Notes: generated from the sequence alone by a model not told the origin. Shown: positions 48,613 to 57,675, counted from the first letter of the stretch. The stretch is DNA of 64,000 bases from Halapricum hydrolyticum (GCA_025517565.1 JAOPKD010000001.1:62001-126000), one strand, 5' to 3'. Program-made: numbers and translations.

Positions 48613-50675
48613 GGTTCGATCACTTCGAGTGTCGCGTTCAGAGTCTGTCCCTGGCGCGTCGCTCCCGGCACATACGCGGCCGCGCCGTCGCAGCGCTGTG
48701 CCAGCTCGCAGAGCTGCAGCCGCGGCGAGATCGCCCGCACGGTTCCGTCTGTCGCCGCCACGGGAGTCGAGAGCGCGTAACTGAACCCGGTACCGGTCCC
48801 GTAGTCGACGAACAGATCCAGTTCGAGCGTCTCTCGACCGTCGACCGGGACGCGGACCGGATCCTCGATCTCGGGGCCGTCGAGCGTCGCGACGCCGTCG
48901 GACAGTTCGAGCGAGAGGCGTAGCGTGCTCCCAGCAGCCGCAATCGCTCGCCGCTCGCGGCCGTCGCCGCTGTCCATGCGGATCGAAACGCTCTGTGCGT
49001 ACGTCGGCAGGCCTGCAGCGATCGAAAGCTCGACGGCGTCCCCCTCGACGACTTCGACGGGCCGGAGTCGCGGCTCGACCGGCTCGCCCGCCGTCGGCGG
49101 CCACGGATTGCGGAAGCTATACCGGTAGGGCTGTCGCTCAGGGAACGCGTCGACGACCGCAAACGGTCGCTCTTCCAGCGCGAAGACTACCGGCCCGTCG
49201 TAGTCCGGATCGTTGCGGAGCGGCTGGAGGGGATGGTTCAACCACGGGCCGTACGGCTGGGGAAGGAAGACCAGCGCGTGTTCGAACGACTGCTCCTCGA
49301 AGGGTTCGTAGGCGGCCTCGTAGCGTTCGGTGACGGCTCGGTTCCGATTGACCGGTTCGGCGGCGGTTGCGACGGCCGCCGCGCCGCCGACCGCGGCGAC
49401 GACTGCAGCGATCGCCAGCGACGCTGCCAGCGCCTGTCGTGATTCGAACCGGCAGTCAAGCGTCACCCACGCGCGCGAACCGGCAGCCCGGAGCGAAAGC
49501 GCTGCGAACAGCGCAAGCGGCACGAGCAGATCGAAGTGATAGTACGGCCCCAGGTAGGCGATCAGTCCGTCACCGGTCTCGGTGACATCGCCCAGAATGT
49601 TCAGCGTCCCCCAGAAGTACGCCTCCCCGATCGGGACCGACACGACCAATCCGGCGACGGCGAGCCGTCGGGGCGTCCGGTTCCGTAGCGCCACGACGAG
49701 GCCGACAGCAGCCAGAGCGACGCCGAGCAGGCCGGCTGGGGCCCAGTCCCTCGCGAGCGTCTCCAGCGCACGAGCGTTCGACCGCGCGGCGAGTTCTGGC
49801 GTGTATTCGAGTTCCCGGCCGAGCAACTCGCGCGTTCCGAAGCCGACGCCGTCACGGGGGGCGAACGCGTGATAGGGGAACTCCAGGATCGAGCCGGTGA
49901 CAAGGGCGTTGTACCCCAGCGCGGCGACGACGCCGACCAGCCCGACCGCCGCGACGATCCCCTGGCGGACCCAGACCTCGCGATCGCGGGTTCGCAGCGT
50001 CCACAGCGCGTGTCCGACGAACGGGGCGGCAAACAGTACTGCAGTGTACGGCCGGGCGAAAAACGCCAGTCCGATCGCACCGCCGGCGACGGCTGCCAGC
50101 CGGGGACTCTCCGTGCGATCGGCCCGAAGATACGAGAGCGCGAACGTCAGGTTCAGCAACGTCGTCGGCGCGTACGGCAGGAAGGTCGCCGCGTTCAGCA
50201 AGAACAGCGGCGACGCCAGCACTACGACGCCCGCGAGCAGTCCAGTGGGGCGGTCGAACAGCTCGGCACCCAGTGCGGCGACGAGTGCGACGATCCCCGC
50301 GCCGACGGCCGCGAGCACGAGCCGGGGAGCGCCGAACGCGAGCGCGGGCGCGTACATCGCCGGAACCACCGGCGAGTACTTCGAGTACATCCCGGCGTCG
50401 CTCTCGACGAAGAACCACGGCCGGAACGCCTCCGGGACGGGCGGCCGGAGGAAGAGCTGTCCGTCGAGCAACATCCGGGCCTGCTGGAGGTAGACGCCCT
50501 CGTCGTGGTTCAGCGAGTGAGAGGGGAAGACGCGCGTGGCGATCAACAGTACGACCGCTCCGGCGAGCAGCGCCAGCAGCCCGACTGCGACGCGCCAGCG
50601 CGTCTCCGGGTCACGTGCCCGTTTCCGGAGGGGCGCGGGTAGGCGCCGCATGAGGGCGTCTGGGCCCGCCATCAC
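48609..50675 (-). CDS. Large membrane glycosyltransferase (ArnT/PMT GT39-like)
   Basis: A 688-residue protein with about 12 membrane helices and a soluble end of about 200 residues. The first outside loop has SLNHDEGVYLQQARMLLDGQ, with the acidic residue pair typical of GT-C lipid-linked sugar transferases, and MYSKYSPVVPAMYAP follows. It should transfer a sugar from a polyprenyl phosphate to a lipid or protein outside. It overlaps both neighbours by 4 nt. Its link with iron uptake genes is unexplained. Confidence 0.8.
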   Translation of the reverse strand: MMAGPDALMRRLPAPLRKRARDPETRWRVAVGLLALLAGAVVLLIATRVFPSHSLNHDEGVYLQQARMLLDGQLFLRPPVPEAFRPWFFVESDAGMYSKYSPVVPAMYAPALAFGAPRLVLAAVGAGIVALVAALGAELFDRPTGLLAGVVVLASPLFLLNAATFLPYAPTTLLNLTFALSYLRADRTESPRLAAVAGGAIGLAFFARPYTAVLFAAPFVGHALWTLRTRDREVWVRQGIVAAVGLVGVVAALGYNALVTGSILEFPYHAFAPRDGVGFGTRELLGRELEYTPELAARSNARALETLARDWAPAGLLGVALAAVGLVVALRNRTPRRLAVAGLVVSVPIGEAYFWGTLNILGDVTETGDGLIAYLGPYYHFDLLVPLALFAALSLRAAGSRAWVTLDCRFESRQALAASLAIAAVVAAVGGAAAVATAAEPVNRNRAVTERYEAAYEPFEEQSFEHALVFLPQPYGPWLNHPLQPLRNDPDYDGPVVFALEERPFAVVDAFPERQPYRYSFRNPWPPTAGEPVEPRLRPVEVVEGDAVELSIAAGLPTYAQSVSIRMDSGDGRERRAIAAAGSTLRLSLELSDGVATLDGPEIEDPVRVPVDGRETLELDLFVDYGTGTGFSYALSTPVAATDGTVRAISPRLQLCELAQRCDGAAAYVPGATRQGQTLNATLEVIEP

Positions 50676-51793
50676 TCCGCGGGATACCAGGCCAGCGAGT
50701 GGTCGGCTTCGAGTTCGACACAGACGCGGGTCCCGTGGTCGAACTCCGTCGCGTGGTTGTGCTGGCAGTGGACCACGTCACCGGCGTCGAGTTCGACCCG
50801 GTAGACGAACGAGGGGCCGGTGTACTGGCGGTGGACGACCTCGCCGTCTGTGCTGGGGCCGGGACAGGGGATCGCCCGGAGGTCGTCGGGCCGGACCAGC
50901 ACCTCGATCTCGGCGCCGCGATACTCTTCGATCGAACCGTCGAGCTGGCGGTCGTCGAGCAGTCCCAGTGAGGTGTCGACGCCGCCCTCGACGACAGTGC
51001 CGGTGAGGAAACTCGCCTGGCCGAGGAAGCTCGCGACGAACCGCGATTCGGGATGGCCGAACACGTCCTCCGGGCGGCCGACCTGTTCGATTCGGCCGTC
51101 GTTCATGATCGCGACGCGGTCTGAGATCGACAGCGCCTCCTCCTGGTCGTGGGTGACCGACACCGCCGTCACGCCTGCGGCCTTGAGGATCCGGCGGACC
51201 TCCTCGCGCATCTCCTCGCGCAGCCGCACGTCCAGATTCGAGAACGGCTCGTCCAGCAGCAACACGTCCGGCTCCGGAGCGAGCGAGCGCGCCAGCGCGA
51301 CCCGCTGGCGTTCTCCACCCGAGAGGCTCTCGGGACTCCGGTCGGCGTACCCTTCGAGGTCGACGAGTTCGAGCAGTTCCTCGACGCGCTCGTCGGCGTC
51401 CGCGTCGTCGAGTCCGAAGGCGACGTTCTCCCCGACGGTCAGATGGGGGAACAGCGCGTACTCCTGGAAGACCAGCCCCACGTCGCGCTGCTCGGGTGGC
51501 GTCGCGTCGCGCGCTCCGGCCACGCGCTCGCCGCCGATCGTGATCGTGCCCTCGGTGGGCGTCTCGAGCCCGGCGATCATCCGCAACGTCGTCGTCTTCC
51601 CACAGCCGCTGGGGCCGAGCAACGTCACCAGTTCGCCCTCCCGGACGTCGAGCGAGACGCCCTCGACGGCGCGCTCGCCGCCGAAACGCTTGGTGACGTC
51701 GGCCAGTTCGAGGACCGGCTGGCCGAACGAGTCGGTCTCGGTGGTCGTTTCGAGGGGCTGTTCGACCGTCGTCGTGTGATCATTCCTTGACAT
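50672..51793 (-). CDS. ABC transporter ATP-binding protein (Fe(III)-type, FbpC-like)
   Basis: A 373-residue ATPase: Walker A LLGPSGCGKTTTLRMIAGL, Q-loop FQEYALFPHLTV, signature LSGGERQRVALARSL, Walker B VLLLDEPFSNLD and the switch His in SVTHDQEEAL. The C-terminal 130 residues are the TOBE regulatory domain of spermidine/iron/molybdate transporters. With the permease and Tat lipoprotein binding protein it makes a ferric-iron type importer. Start overlaps the permease end by 14 nt. Confidence 0.9.
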   Translation of the reverse strand: MSRNDHTTTVEQPLETTTETDSFGQPVLELADVTKRFGGERAVEGVSLDVREGELVTLLGPSGCGKTTTLRMIAGLETPTEGTITIGGERVAGARDATPPEQRDVGLVFQEYALFPHLTVGENVAFGLDDADADERVEELLELVDLEGYADRSPESLSGGERQRVALARSLAPEPDVLLLDEPFSNLDVRLREEMREEVRRILKAAGVTAVSVTHDQEEALSISDRVAIMNDGRIEQVGRPEDVFGHPESRFVASFLGQASFLTGTVVEGGVDTSLGLLDDRQLDGSIEEYRGAEIEVLVRPDDLRAIPCPGPSTDGEVVHRQYTGPSFVYRVELDAGDVVHCQHNHATEFDHGTRVCVELEADHSLAWYPAE

Positions 51794-53414
51794 CGTATCG
51801 CTCCCGTCCGAGTATCACGAGCATCGACAGCGCCGAGATGCCGACCAGCACCAGTGCCGGCACGGCGGCCTGGCCGTACGCCGCGGCTTCCTGTACCTGC
51901 CAGATGTAGGTCACCAGCGTCTCGAAGCCGAACGGCCGCAACAGAAGCGTCGCGGCCAGTTCCTTCATGCTGGTGAGAAAGACCAGCGCGGCTCCGGCGA
52001 CGATCCCGGGCATCACCAGCGGCAGGACGACCTTCCGAAACGCTACCAGCGGCGGCTTCCCGAGCGTCCGGGCGGCCTCGAGCAGCTGCGGATCGACCTG
52101 CAGGATCGAAGATCGGGTCGTCCCGACGGCCTGGGGGAGAAACCGGACGACGTAAGCGAACACCAGCACCGCGAGCGAGCCATAGAGGAACGGCGTGACG
52201 TTCAGCGCCACGGACAGCAGTCCGAATCCGACGACGACGCCCGGAACGGCGTAGCCGACGTAACTCGCCCGCTCGGGCAGCGACGCGAGCCGCCCCTTCC
52301 CGCGGGCCGAGAGATACGAGAGCGGCAGCGCCGCGAGCACGGACACGCCTGCCGCCAGTGCGGAGACTGTCACCGAGTTCCACGCGAACGTCCACTGGAA
52401 GTCGACGGCTGCACCGGCCAGTTCGGGCGTCGAGCGCCCGAGCCACGTAAACAGGATCGCCGGTGGCAGCGCCAGCGCCAGCGTCGCGATAGCGAGCGGG
52501 AACAGCGCCGCCACCCACCGCCATCGGCCGAGCCGGACGACACCGGGTCGGTCCGTGCCGCGATTGACGTACGCGGAGGTCTCGCCGCCGCGCTCGATGC
52601 GAGACTCGGCAAGCAGGATGACGACCGTCAGCCCGACCAGCAGGATCGAGAAGATCGACGCGAAATCGACCTGTCGGGCGGTCGTACGCACGTAGATGAT
52701 CCGGGTGAACACGTCGAACTGCATGATCGCGGGTGTCCCGAAATCCGACAGAGTGTACAGTGCGACCAGCAATGCGCCCGCGGCGATACCGGGCTTCAAC
52801 TGGGGGAGGGTGACCCGCCTGAACGCCCCCAGGCGAGTGTGGTTGAGCGTCCGGGCGGCCTCGACGCTGCGGCCGTCGATCGACAGCAGCGACGCCCGGG
52901 TCGTGAGAAACACGTACGGGTACGTGAACAGCGTCAGCACGATCACCGAGCCGACGAGCCCGTAGATAGAGGGAAGCTGTTCGATCCCGAGTGGGGCGAG
53001 CGCGTCGGCGAGTACGCCTCGCGGGCCGAACGCCGAAACGAACGCGAACGCCCCGATGTAGCTGGGAACGACCAGCGGCAACGCCGCGAGGATAGTGAAC
53101 AGCCGACGAAAGGGCAGGTCCGTCTGGGCGGTCAACACCGCAAGCGGGACACCGATCAGAATCGACAGTGCCGTGACCGCGACCACCAGCACGACCGTAT
53201 TGAGGAAGATGTCGAGGGTCGTCTGCCGGAACAGGATGTCGAAGAAGCGATCGACGGGGACCGATCGAGCGCTGTTGAGCACCCACAGAAGCGGCGTCAG
53301 TACAGCCACCGCGACCGACCCCGCGAGCAGCGCGAGTACGAGCGTCTGGACGTCGCTCGGCGAACGCTGTCCGAGGCGGCGAGAGACGCCCTCGATACGG
53401 TCGCTGACTGACAT
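51780..53414 (-). CDS. ABC transporter permease (Fe(III)-type, FbpB-like, fused)
   Basis: A 544-residue permease with twelve helices in two halves. Each half has an EAA loop that contacts the ATPase (AARTLNHTRLGAFRRVTLP and AARTLGKPPLVAFRKVVLP). Two-domain permeases of this form import ferric iron or thiamine. It lies 8 nt after the binding protein gene and overlaps the ATPase gene, so the three are one transcript. Confidence 0.9.
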   Translation of the reverse strand: MSVSDRIEGVSRRLGQRSPSDVQTLVLALLAGSVAVAVLTPLLWVLNSARSVPVDRFFDILFRQTTLDIFLNTVVLVVAVTALSILIGVPLAVLTAQTDLPFRRLFTILAALPLVVPSYIGAFAFVSAFGPRGVLADALAPLGIEQLPSIYGLVGSVIVLTLFTYPYVFLTTRASLLSIDGRSVEAARTLNHTRLGAFRRVTLPQLKPGIAAGALLVALYTLSDFGTPAIMQFDVFTRIIYVRTTARQVDFASIFSILLVGLTVVILLAESRIERGGETSAYVNRGTDRPGVVRLGRWRWVAALFPLAIATLALALPPAILFTWLGRSTPELAGAAVDFQWTFAWNSVTVSALAAGVSVLAALPLSYLSARGKGRLASLPERASYVGYAVPGVVVGFGLLSVALNVTPFLYGSLAVLVFAYVVRFLPQAVGTTRSSILQVDPQLLEAARTLGKPPLVAFRKVVLPLVMPGIVAGAALVFLTSMKELAATLLLRPFGFETLVTYIWQVQEAAAYGQAAVPALVLVGISALSMLVILGRERYDVKE

Positions 53415-53422
53415 CGTGCCCG

Positions 53423-54646
53423 TTACAGCACCCCGGCTTCGGTCAGCAGGTCCGTCGTCGGACCGGTGTTTGCCAGTTCTGTCAGGTCGATGTCCGGCGT
53501 CTCCAGTTCGTCGATCGGCGGGAGGTCACCGACCGGCTGCACGCCGGGCAGCATCGGATAGGCGTAGGTCCGGGTGGCGAAGAACTCCTGGGCCTCCGCC
53601 GAGAGGAGATGACGAACGAACACGTCCGCGAGTCCAGCGTTCTCGTCGCGATCGAGCAATGCCGCCCCAGAGACGTTGACGAGCGATCCGGCGTCACCGC
53701 GGGTGAAGTGCAGATCCAGCGGTCGCTCTGGCGAGCCGTTGAGCACGCGCAACGCGTAATAGTGGTTGGCGAATCCGGCCGCCAGTTCGCCGGTTGAGAC
53801 CGCATCGGAGATCAAAAACTCGTTGTCGTAGGACTGGATGCCGGCCGCCTGCATGTCCTCGAGCCACTGCAGAGTCGCGTCTTCGCCTTCCTGGAGACGC
53901 ATCGCGGTGACGAAGTCCTGGAACGCACCGTAAGTCGGTGCCCACCCCATCACGTCCTGCAGGGCGTTGGCGTCCGGGAACTCCATCACGTTGTCCGGCA
54001 GGTCACCGTCGTCCAGTTGTTCGGTGTTGTACGGAATCGCCCGGGCGCGGCCGGCGACTCCGACCCAGTTGTTGTCCGGTTCGACGAACGCCTCGGGCAC
54101 GGGCTCGACCGTTTCGTCCGTCATCGGGCGAGTGGCGTCTTCTTCGACGACGGTCCCGAGCGACCCCGCGCCGATCGAGATGAACAGGTCCGCCTGGAGC
54201 TGGTTCGCCCGTGCTTCCTCTACGATCTGTGTCGCGAGTTCGCTCGACGGTTTGGACTGGGAGGTATAGGAGAACTCGGGGTAGACCTCTTCCAGGACGT
54301 CGAACAGATCGAGATACAGGCCGCCTTCGCCACCGCCCAGATAGATCGCCAGCTCACCGGAGAGGTTGGGTAACTCCTCCATCGAGCGCCCGCCGGGAGC
54401 GGGACGCCCCTCCAGGATCGCACCTGATCCCTGGAACTCGCTCAGTGCCGCCGCTTCCATCGCCGCATCCACCGCGTCGTAGTTCGGCGCCCCGTAATCG
54501 CCGTCGTCGCCGCCGAACAACCCGCTACATCCGGCGAGCGCGCCAGTCACGGCGACACCGCTTGTCGCCAGAAAACGGCGTCGAGAAGGCCGGAAACCTG
54601 CGGTCGCTGCACGGTCGTCGCGCCTGCTGTCGTCAGCTGTCATCAT
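53423..54646 (-). CDS. Fe(III)-type ABC transporter substrate-binding lipoprotein
   Basis: A 407-residue protein. Tat signal with lipobox (SRRRFLATSGVAVTGALAGC), a linker, then a periplasmic-binding fold like FbpA/AfuA: ELAIYLGGGEGGLYLDLFDV, SKPSSELATQIVEE and the end TYAYPMLPGVQP. Tyrosines near the end are candidates to bind metal. An iron box lies 4 nt before its ATG. First gene of a five-gene operon (binding protein, permease, ATPase, GT39-like, gluconate dehydrogenase subunit 3-like). Confidence 0.88.
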   Translation of the reverse strand: MMTADDSRRDDRAATAGFRPSRRRFLATSGVAVTGALAGCSGLFGGDDGDYGAPNYDAVDAAMEAAALSEFQGSGAILEGRPAPGGRSMEELPNLSGELAIYLGGGEGGLYLDLFDVLEEVYPEFSYTSQSKPSSELATQIVEEARANQLQADLFISIGAGSLGTVVEEDATRPMTDETVEPVPEAFVEPDNNWVGVAGRARAIPYNTEQLDDGDLPDNVMEFPDANALQDVMGWAPTYGAFQDFVTAMRLQEGEDATLQWLEDMQAAGIQSYDNEFLISDAVSTGELAAGFANHYYALRVLNGSPERPLDLHFTRGDAGSLVNVSGAALLDRDENAGLADVFVRHLLSAEAQEFFATRTYAYPMLPGVQPVGDLPPIDELETPDIDLTELANTGPTTDLLTEAGVL

Positions 54647-54650
54647 TGTT

Positions 54651-54664
54651 TTAGGCTGGCCTAA
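54651..54664. promoter_or_regulatory. DtxR/Idr-type iron box TTAGGCTGGCCTAA
   Basis: Near-perfect palindrome just before the ATG of the binding protein at 54646. If the gene is leaderless, a bound repressor would block the transcription start. This is good evidence that the ABC transporter carries iron. Confidence 0.7.
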
Positions 54665-54688
54665 TAAACATAAGGCTGGCGGTTCGTC

Positions 54689-55852
54689 TCAGTCGTCTGC
54701 AATCGTCCGGGTCGACTGCGTGGCTTCCGTGCCGTCCGCTTCGAGGGCGGCGAGACAGTCGAGCCAGTCGTGCATGTGCTCGCCGACGTACGCGAGGAAC
54801 TCGCCGTTTTCGTAGGCGTTCGCCTCGGCGGCGAGCAGTTCGTCGGCCATGCGCTCGAACGCGTCGGCGAAGCTGTCGGCTTCGGAGACGCGGTCGGCCA
54901 GTTCCCAGACGTGTTCGTTCAGTTCGAGCCCGGCGACCTCGTTGGCCAGGTCGCCGAATGTCGATCGCGGTGCCTTGTTGTGCTCACACAGCGGCGCGCC
55001 GTTGTAGATCTGCTTGCCAAGCAGGTCCGCGGCGCGTTTGAGGAAGACGCCGCTCCAGATGTCGTCGAACCGGCCAACGTCCCATGGGTTGTCGTCCATC
55101 GGCAACTGGTAGAACGCCGGGACGACCTCGCGCTTGAACGCGAGGTTCATCGAACAGACGGTCAGGTACTGGCCAGGCGCGGCCACGAAGTCGCGACCGT
55201 ACGCGTCGGTGTCGAGTCTCGTCTGGGCCTGCCCATCGAGGTCGCCGTCCATCAGGATGCGCACTGCGTCCAGGTCGGGGACGTTCGTCCACAGTCCCTG
55301 GGAGGCGACGACCTCGGAGACGGTCGCCGTCTCCGTCCGGACGGTCTCGCCCATCGCGCTGTAGGGGTAGCCACGCGGGTACAGGTCCGTGTCCGTCTGG
55401 TAGAGGACGTTCACCCAGCGCTCGTCCGACTCGACGGCCTCGATCGCGCCCCGGTACTGGAGGTTGTCCATGTGCGTCCCGAAGAAATCGATTCCTTCGT
55501 GGGGTAGCGTGTCGTCGTCGATGAACACGCCGTACTCGAACTCGCCCGCCCAGAGATACAGCAAGCCGAAACTCGTCTGGGCGTGGCTCGCCTCGGGAAT
55601 TAGATGGCCGTATTCCTCGATCCCCTGCTCTGCGAACCACGCTTCGCGGGCGCTTCCGTCGAAAACCTCGCCCGAAACGTCCAGTTCTTCGAGCATCGTG
55701 TCCATCGCATCGGTGTCACAGAAGTCCTCCGTGACGAGCACGAAATGCAGCCGGTCGGTGTCGAACCCGTGGCGGCGAGCGTTCGCCACGTACTCGCGGA
55801 CGCACTCGTACTCCCGGATCGTCGGCACGATCACGCAAATGTCGTCGGTCAT
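54689..55852 (-). CDS. Reversibly-glycosylated-polypeptide-family glycosyltransferase
   Basis: A 387-residue protein of the RGP/alpha-1,4-glucan-protein synthase type. It starts ICVIVPTIREYECVREYV. FIDDDTLPHEGIDFFGTHMD has the Asp-rich metal site of GT-A enzymes, and later parts (CSMNLAFKREVVPAFYQLPM, GRFDDIWSGVFLKRAADLLG) match UDP-arabinopyranose mutase/RGP relatives. It acts on nucleotide sugars, as transferase or mutase. An iron box lies 17 nt before the ATG and a second box separates it from the transporter, so it is probably iron regulated too. Confidence 0.75.
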   Translation of the reverse strand: MTDDICVIVPTIREYECVREYVANARRHGFDTDRLHFVLVTEDFCDTDAMDTMLEELDVSGEVFDGSAREAWFAEQGIEEYGHLIPEASHAQTSFGLLYLWAGEFEYGVFIDDDTLPHEGIDFFGTHMDNLQYRGAIEAVESDERWVNVLYQTDTDLYPRGYPYSAMGETVRTETATVSEVVASQGLWTNVPDLDAVRILMDGDLDGQAQTRLDTDAYGRDFVAAPGQYLTVCSMNLAFKREVVPAFYQLPMDDNPWDVGRFDDIWSGVFLKRAADLLGKQIYNGAPLCEHNKAPRSTFGDLANEVAGLELNEHVWELADRVSEADSFADAFERMADELLAAEANAYENGEFLAYVGEHMHDWLDCLAALEADGTEATQSTRTIADD

Positions 55853-55868
55853 CGGATATCTGCCACTC

Positions 55869-55884
55869 TTTAGGCCAGCCTAAA
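55869..55884. promoter_or_regulatory. DtxR/Idr-type iron box TTTAGGCCAGCCTAAA
   Basis: Palindrome within a longer inverted repeat (CTCTTTAGG and CCTAAAGAG) 17 nt before the glycosyltransferase ATG at 55852. Position fits a repressor overlapping the promoter. Confidence 0.7.
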
Positions 55885-56061
55885 GAGTGTGTCGTTCCCG
55901 ACCATCTCAGACGAGAAACGTCGCGAGGGGCGGTGAGTAGCGGGTCACAGCGAAAAACGCGCCGTTGAGTGATACAGATTATCGTACCGATTTATCGCTC
56001 GGCCGCCCGGTGGTCGATGCGGCACAGACGTACAATAATCCGTATGAGAGGAACGCAACGA

Positions 56062-56172
56062 TCAGAGCCCTGCCGTATCGTCGGCAGTCGGATCAGCGAA
56101 CAGCAGCGCGAGCGCGACGGCGCCACTGCCGGTGAGGAGTCCGACGAGCACGCTGTCGGTGGCCACGCGCAT
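56062..56172 (-). CDS. Small single-helix membrane protein
   Basis: A 36-residue open frame starting MRVATDSVLVGLLTGSGAVA with one hydrophobic helix and an acidic end. It begins 10 nt after the stop of the coiled-coil gene on the same strand, so it is likely translated from the same message. No family recognised; it could be a chance frame. Confidence 0.35.
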   Translation of the reverse strand: MRVATDSVLVGLLTGSGAVALALLFADPTADDTAGL

Positions 56173-56181
56173 ACTCGGATA

Positions 56182-56709
56182 TTACTGCTCGTCGTCGTTG
56201 TCGACCTGATCTTTGATCGACTGGAGTTCGGATTCGACGTCGACTGACGGGCCGGTCTCGACCGGTTCGTCCCCGTCACCGAGTTGCTCTTCGATTTCGG
56301 CCTGGAGTCGCCGGGCGTCTTCGAGCAGGTCGCGCGCCTCGCTGTCCGGCGGCTGGCTGTCGAGAGCCGACTGGACGTCTTCGAGCGCGCTCTCCAGACG
56401 CGACAGCGCCTTCGATCCGGCGCGCTCGGCCCGCTGTGAGACCGATTCGCCGCCGTCCTGTGTGTCGGTCCCGTCAGCCAGCCGAATGGTTCGCTGGAGG
56501 AGCCGCAGCGCGCGGACGTTCGTCTCGAGCAACAGTATCGCACCCGGGATCGCGACTTCGCTGGTGAACTGCCGGAGTTCGTCGGCCCGTGGCGGTCGCG
56601 GAGCCAGAAGCGGGCGTCGCTCGCGCTCGAGCTGCTCGCGCAATTGCGCGACCGTCCGAGTGAGTTCCGCGAGCTGCTGTTCGACGTCCGGAGGGTCGTC
56701 GTCGGCCAT
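56182..56709 (-). CDS. Coiled-coil haloarchaeal protein
   Basis: A 175-residue acidic protein. Residues 8-35 are coiled coil (QQLAELTRTVAQLREQLERE). A more conserved centre follows (RADELRQFTSEVAIPGAILL, NVRALRLLQRTIRLAD), and the end is a second helix pair with a disordered tail. I recall similar haloarchaeal proteins near gas-vesicle-like or unknown genes but can give no function. Its ATG at 56709 is divergent from the iron-box gene. Confidence 0.6.
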   Translation of the reverse strand: MADDDPPDVEQQLAELTRTVAQLREQLERERRPLLAPRPPRADELRQFTSEVAIPGAILLLETNVRALRLLQRTIRLADGTDTQDGGESVSQRAERAGSKALSRLESALEDVQSALDSQPPDSEARDLLEDARRLQAEIEEQLGDGDEPVETGPSVDVESELQSIKDQVDNDDEQ

Positions 56710-56788
56710 AACGTCCGTTCGTTCCCCATCACCCTAAAACCGACGCGGTCCGTTCTCACGTCGTCGGGAACATCCGAACGCTTTTATC

Positions 56789-56803
56789 TTTAGGCTCGCC
56801 TAA
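56789..56803. promoter_or_regulatory. DtxR/Idr-type iron box TTTAGGCTCGCCTAA
   Basis: Lies 3 nt before the ATG at 56807 and right after a TATA-like CTTTTATC (56781-56788). The arrangement is a textbook repressor site at a leaderless promoter. Confidence 0.7.
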
Positions 56804-56806
56804 TCC

Positions 56807-56962
56807 ATGGCGATGGCAGATACCCGTACGCCCGACGACGCGGTCGAGGACTGGCCCTCGGTGTCGGCTCACTCCCCGACGGAAGACAAGACCGTCTTCA
56901 CCGAGGACGGCAACCCCGACGCCTGGATCGCGACGGACACGACCGTCGAGCCGTCGCGATAG
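56807..56962 (+). CDS. 51-residue haloarchaeal protein under an iron box
   Basis: A short gene that is easily missed: 51 residues, MAMADTRTPDDAVEDWPSVS at the start and TVFTEDGNPDAWIATDTTVE near the end. The FTEDGNPDAWIATD block recurs, as I recall, in small haloarchaeal proteins of unknown function. The TATA-like box and iron box upstream show that it is a real, probably iron-repressed gene. No cysteine or histidine cluster, so it is not an obvious iron binder; a regulatory or chaperone role is possible. It stops 31 nt before the IS element hairpin. Confidence 0.65.
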   Translation: MAMADTRTPDDAVEDWPSVSAHSPTEDKTVFTEDGNPDAWIATDTTVEPSR

Positions 56963-57033
56963 TCCTCCTTCTACAGGCGGAGCAGGCCGAGTGCCTCGGG
57001 GCTTGACCCCGAGGGTGAAGGCCGTAAGCTCGG

Positions 57034-57483
57034 TTAAACGTGCTCCGTTCGCTCGATGTACTGTTCAATCGTATCGGTCGAAACGTCACCAGCCGTCCCC
57101 ACGTAGTACGATTCTTCCCAGAACCCACCACCCCACAGGTATTCCTGTAACAGGAGTTCGTGTTGTTGCCACATCTCTCGTGCTGTAATACTCTTGACTG
57201 TCCGTACAATCTTGCTCGGAGCGTGTTTGGGATGTGCCGACAAGAACAGGTGTACGTGGTCGGGTGAGATGTGCAACGACAGAATCTCGTAGTTGTACTT
57301 GTCGCACACCTCTCGAAAACTCGATTCTAGTGAGTCTTCTATCACACCCAGTATCGGGTGTCGATACTGAGCGGGATCGAAGATCCCGCGAGGTACGCAA
57401 AGCTACGCTTTGCTTGACTTTGGACACCACACAAAGTGGTGGTTGACGTTGTATACCGTGTGGTTTGACCGTTTCTCACCCAT
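57034..57483 (-). pseudogene. tnpA: IS200-type Y1 transposase TnpA, interrupted
   Basis: From the ATG at 57483 the frame reads MGEKRSNHTVYNVNHHFVWC and PK, the normal TnpA start. Then 51 bases (57367-57417) are inserted in frame and contain TAG at 57405-57403. After it the frame resumes YRHPILGVIEDSLESSF and goes on to HISPDHVHLFL with the HUH motif and SYYVGTAGDVS near the catalytic tyrosine. Without the insert it would be 132 residues, normal for the family. As it stands, only a version lacking the first 45 residues (GTG at 57345) could be made, so it is probably inactive unless helped by another copy. Confidence 0.8.
57367..57417. repeat. 51-bp insert of two mini-hairpins in tnpA
   Basis: Contains GCGGGATC-GAA-GATCCCGC (57371-57389), a 7-base spacer and GCAAAGC-TAC-GCTTTGC (57397-57413). 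An 8-bp and a 7-bp stem, each with a 3-base loop, are in the same layout as the insert in the right end of the element, though sequences differ. Confidence 0.75.
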
Positions 57484-57531
57484 ACAGACCAGTACGTGGA
57501 CAAGTTTTAAGTATTTCAGCAAATAAGCAGT

Positions 57532-57675
57532 ATGTGTGAGATGACTAAACGACTCACTGTGGACTTGGAGGACGAATTATACAAGGAGTTCTCGAAGCAA
57601 TGCATAGACGCTGAGAAAACCAAGTCCGAAGTCGTGCGTGGACTCGTCCGAGACTGGGTGAACGACCAAGAATGA
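57532..57675 (+). CDS. Ribbon-helix-helix protein of the IS element
   Basis: A 47-residue protein (44 if the ATG at 57541 is used): a strand TKRLTVDLEDELYKEFSKQC and then KSEVVRGLVRDWVNDQE, the ribbon-helix-helix fold of CopG-like DNA binders. Its TGA overlaps the tnpB ATG (ATGA), so the two are cotranslated. A TATA-like TTTTAAGTA lies about 24 nt upstream. Small RHH genes before tnpB occur in haloarchaeal IS605-type elements and probably regulate transposase or TnpB levels. Confidence 0.75.
   Translation: MCEMTKRLTVDLEDELYKEFSKQCIDAEKTKSEVVRGLVRDWVNDQE

Noticed and set aside
57532..57675. RHH gene as the antitoxin of a toxin-antitoxin pair
   Set aside because: The overlapping downstream gene is TnpB, not a toxin. 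The RHH protein is better read as part of the IS element.
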